Positions 63,008 to 64,000 of a stretch of DNA of 64,000 nt are shown here, in pieces. Each line of letters begins with the position of its first letter. The stretch's first letter is position 1. The position numbers were made by a program, and so were the translations under genes. The DNA is from Alloprevotella tannerae ATCC 51259 (GTDB taxonomy: Bacteria; Bacteroidota; Bacteroidia; Bacteroidales; Bacteroidaceae): contig NZ_GG700642.1 in the NCBI RefSeq assembly GCF_000159995.1, positions 801,159 to 865,158 on the forward strand, read 5' to 3'. The notes under the pieces are model-generated. The model did no database searches. It was not told the origin of the DNA and saw only the letters and a list, made by a program, of their open reading frames with translations.

Positions 63008-63109
63008 GAAAGACCAACCCTACGGGGTTGTCATTGAGCCCTTGATTCGTGGCAGCGTTGACGCTGTGCGTCAACACTGCCCTGCCAAAAGACTAACCCC
63101 AATGGGGTT
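63008..63109 (+). repeat. Dispersed three-hairpin repeat, forward copy
   Basis: The left hairpin is AACCCTACGGGGTT. The spacer to the next reverse copy is about 410 bases, the longest of the intact pairs. Confidence 0.85.
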
Positions 63110-63518
63110 ATTGGCGGAATAAATTGGGCGGAAGTTGCGTGAAATTAGGTGAGTTATTGACATTATCACAGGCGAGAGGTGTAGAATAGGGATATTTGTG
63201 AATGAATTTAGTCGAAAGTTATGGAAATTTGGGCGGGATGTTGTCATTTTTATAGACGCGAGGCGTAAAAAGTGGGTTGTTTATGGGTAAAATTGCGTTG
63301 AAATGAGGCGTAATAATGTGGTAAAATGCTCTTTAATCAATTGTGGTCGGTAGAGGTGGGCTATTTCCGGGTAGATTTTGGTGTAATTGATGAATTTTGA
63401 GGTTGCAAATGTCGCGTACTTATCGCTGCGAGATAGCGGACAACATAGTAATTTAATAAAACCAATATCATATTGTCCCTACTTCGTTTCTCATTTATAA
63501 TGATATACGTGGCAATGT

Positions 63519-63632
63519 ACACAGTAACAACTCTTTAAGGTTGGTCCTTTGGCAGAGCATGGTTAAAGCGAGTAACGCTTTAACCATGTTTAGTGGACCA
63601 CGCCGTTTTGCAACCCCTTAGGGTTGGTCTTT
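63519..63632 (-). repeat. Dispersed three-hairpin repeat, reverse copy, diverged
   Basis: The central stem is ATGGTTAAAGCG with CGCTTTAACCAT: a change in CAGGG to CATGG is compensated on the other arm. The end hairpin AACTCTTTAAGGTT is degraded. Confidence 0.8.
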
Positions 63633-63765
63633 TAAAATTTCCTCGGAGAGTTTAGGCTTGACTTGATCCTCAAAGTGGAGCAGAAGACCGTCTAGAACCG
63701 GAAAGTAAAAGTCAGAAAGAATAGAATATATCAAAATAAAATGATGAAATATCAATCAAAACAAC

Positions 63766-63773
63766 TATATTTG
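63766..63773 (+). promoter_or_regulatory. Putative -7 box of the last gene
   Basis: TATATTTG fits the consensus, 49 bases before the ATG; no clear TTG at -33. Confidence 0.5.
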
Positions 63774-63822
63774 CAGTTGTGTACTTTAGTCTGACAATGT
63801 ACAATAAATAATTTATTACGAT

Positions 63823-64000
63823 ATGAGATCTTATCTATCATTTATTCTAAGTACCATATTTATCTCAACCTCTTACGCGCAGACAAACGTCATAGATGGT
63901 CATGAATATGTGGATATGGGATTGCCTAGCGGAACTTTATGGGCAACCTGCAATATTGGTGCAACATCTTCTACAGACTTCGGCGATTACTTCGCGTGGG
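63823..64000 (+). CDS. Secreted protein, FISUMP-like N-terminus (cut by window end)
   Basis: The first 59 codons are visible. A signal peptide (about 1-19, ending SYAQ) is followed by VIDGHEYVDMGLPSGTLWA and GDYFAWG. That is the start of a domain common in surface proteins of Bacteroidales and annotated in databases as the Fibrobacter succinogenes major paralogous domain. The function is unknown; the remainder lies beyond the window. Confidence 0.7.
   Translation, partial: MRSYLSFILSTIFISTSYAQTNVIDGHEYVDMGLPSGTLWATCNIGATSSTDFGDYFAW

Noticed and set aside
1..64000. CRISPR array
   Set aside because: The tandem arrays have no unique spacers of 30-40 bases between identical repeats; periods are 21-22 bases with four units, and there are no cas genes.

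Overview
The window is a chromosomal segment of a Bacteroidota bacterium, order Bacteroidales, most likely close to Prevotellaceae. The evidence is the promoter type (TTG, 19-20 bp, TAnnTTTG) seen repeatedly, the near absence of Shine-Dalgarno sites, the many acid-tailed lipoproteins, the Omp28-type and GH84 proteins, HU-related proteins of the Bacteroidetes type, and the division cluster murG-murC-ftsQ-ftsA-ftsZ. The genus cannot be fixed from sequence reading alone.

Layout. 1-560: tail of a dispersed-repeat module. 1017-6020: THUMP-type RNA methyltransferase, S9 dipeptidyl peptidase, RidA and LOG-family protein. 6514-8993: an AT-rich insertion with a small secreted peptide gene overlapping an outer-membrane beta-barrel gene. 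9417-15678: end of the dcw cluster. 16065-25302: housekeeping genes (RlpA, WYL regulator, DUF45 metallopeptidase, tRNA-Gln, CtpA-type protease, CoaD, ParE, GNAT protein). 26464-36712: two head-to-tail operons on the minus strand that encode lipoproteins related to cholesterol-dependent cytolysins (CDC-like, domains 1-3 only) together with five paralogous partner lipoproteins of unknown function. Each operon is divergent from an HU-related gene. 38292-41000: a REP-associated tyrosine transposase (RAYT) inside an array of about 100-bp three-hairpin repeats. 41702-43687: secreted protein with three near-identical repeats of about 195 residues. 43892-50122: DUF3109, ung, speA, aroK and topA, all on the minus strand. 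50849-57074: a 52-residue ORF with queG, an OmpA lipoprotein, an Omp28-like protein and an unknown secreted protein. 57298-59886: GH84 beta-N-acetylglucosaminidase. 60303-63632: more dispersed repeats around a third HU-related gene. 63823 to the end: start of a secreted protein cut by the window edge.

The most interesting material is accessory. (1) The CDC-like operons look like a contact- or surface-acting pore-forming system, with duplication, divergence and decay of paralogues. (2) At least 22 copies of one structured repeat occur in both orientations, with compensatory changes in their stems, and surround the only transposase gene of the window; this is a REP/RAYT-like system. (3) A module made of an HU-related gene, a 22-bp four-unit array and the structured repeat occurs three times in full, and its tail occurs again at base 1. 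(4) Two unrelated intergenic regions carry the same 21-bp hairpin-forming tandem array.
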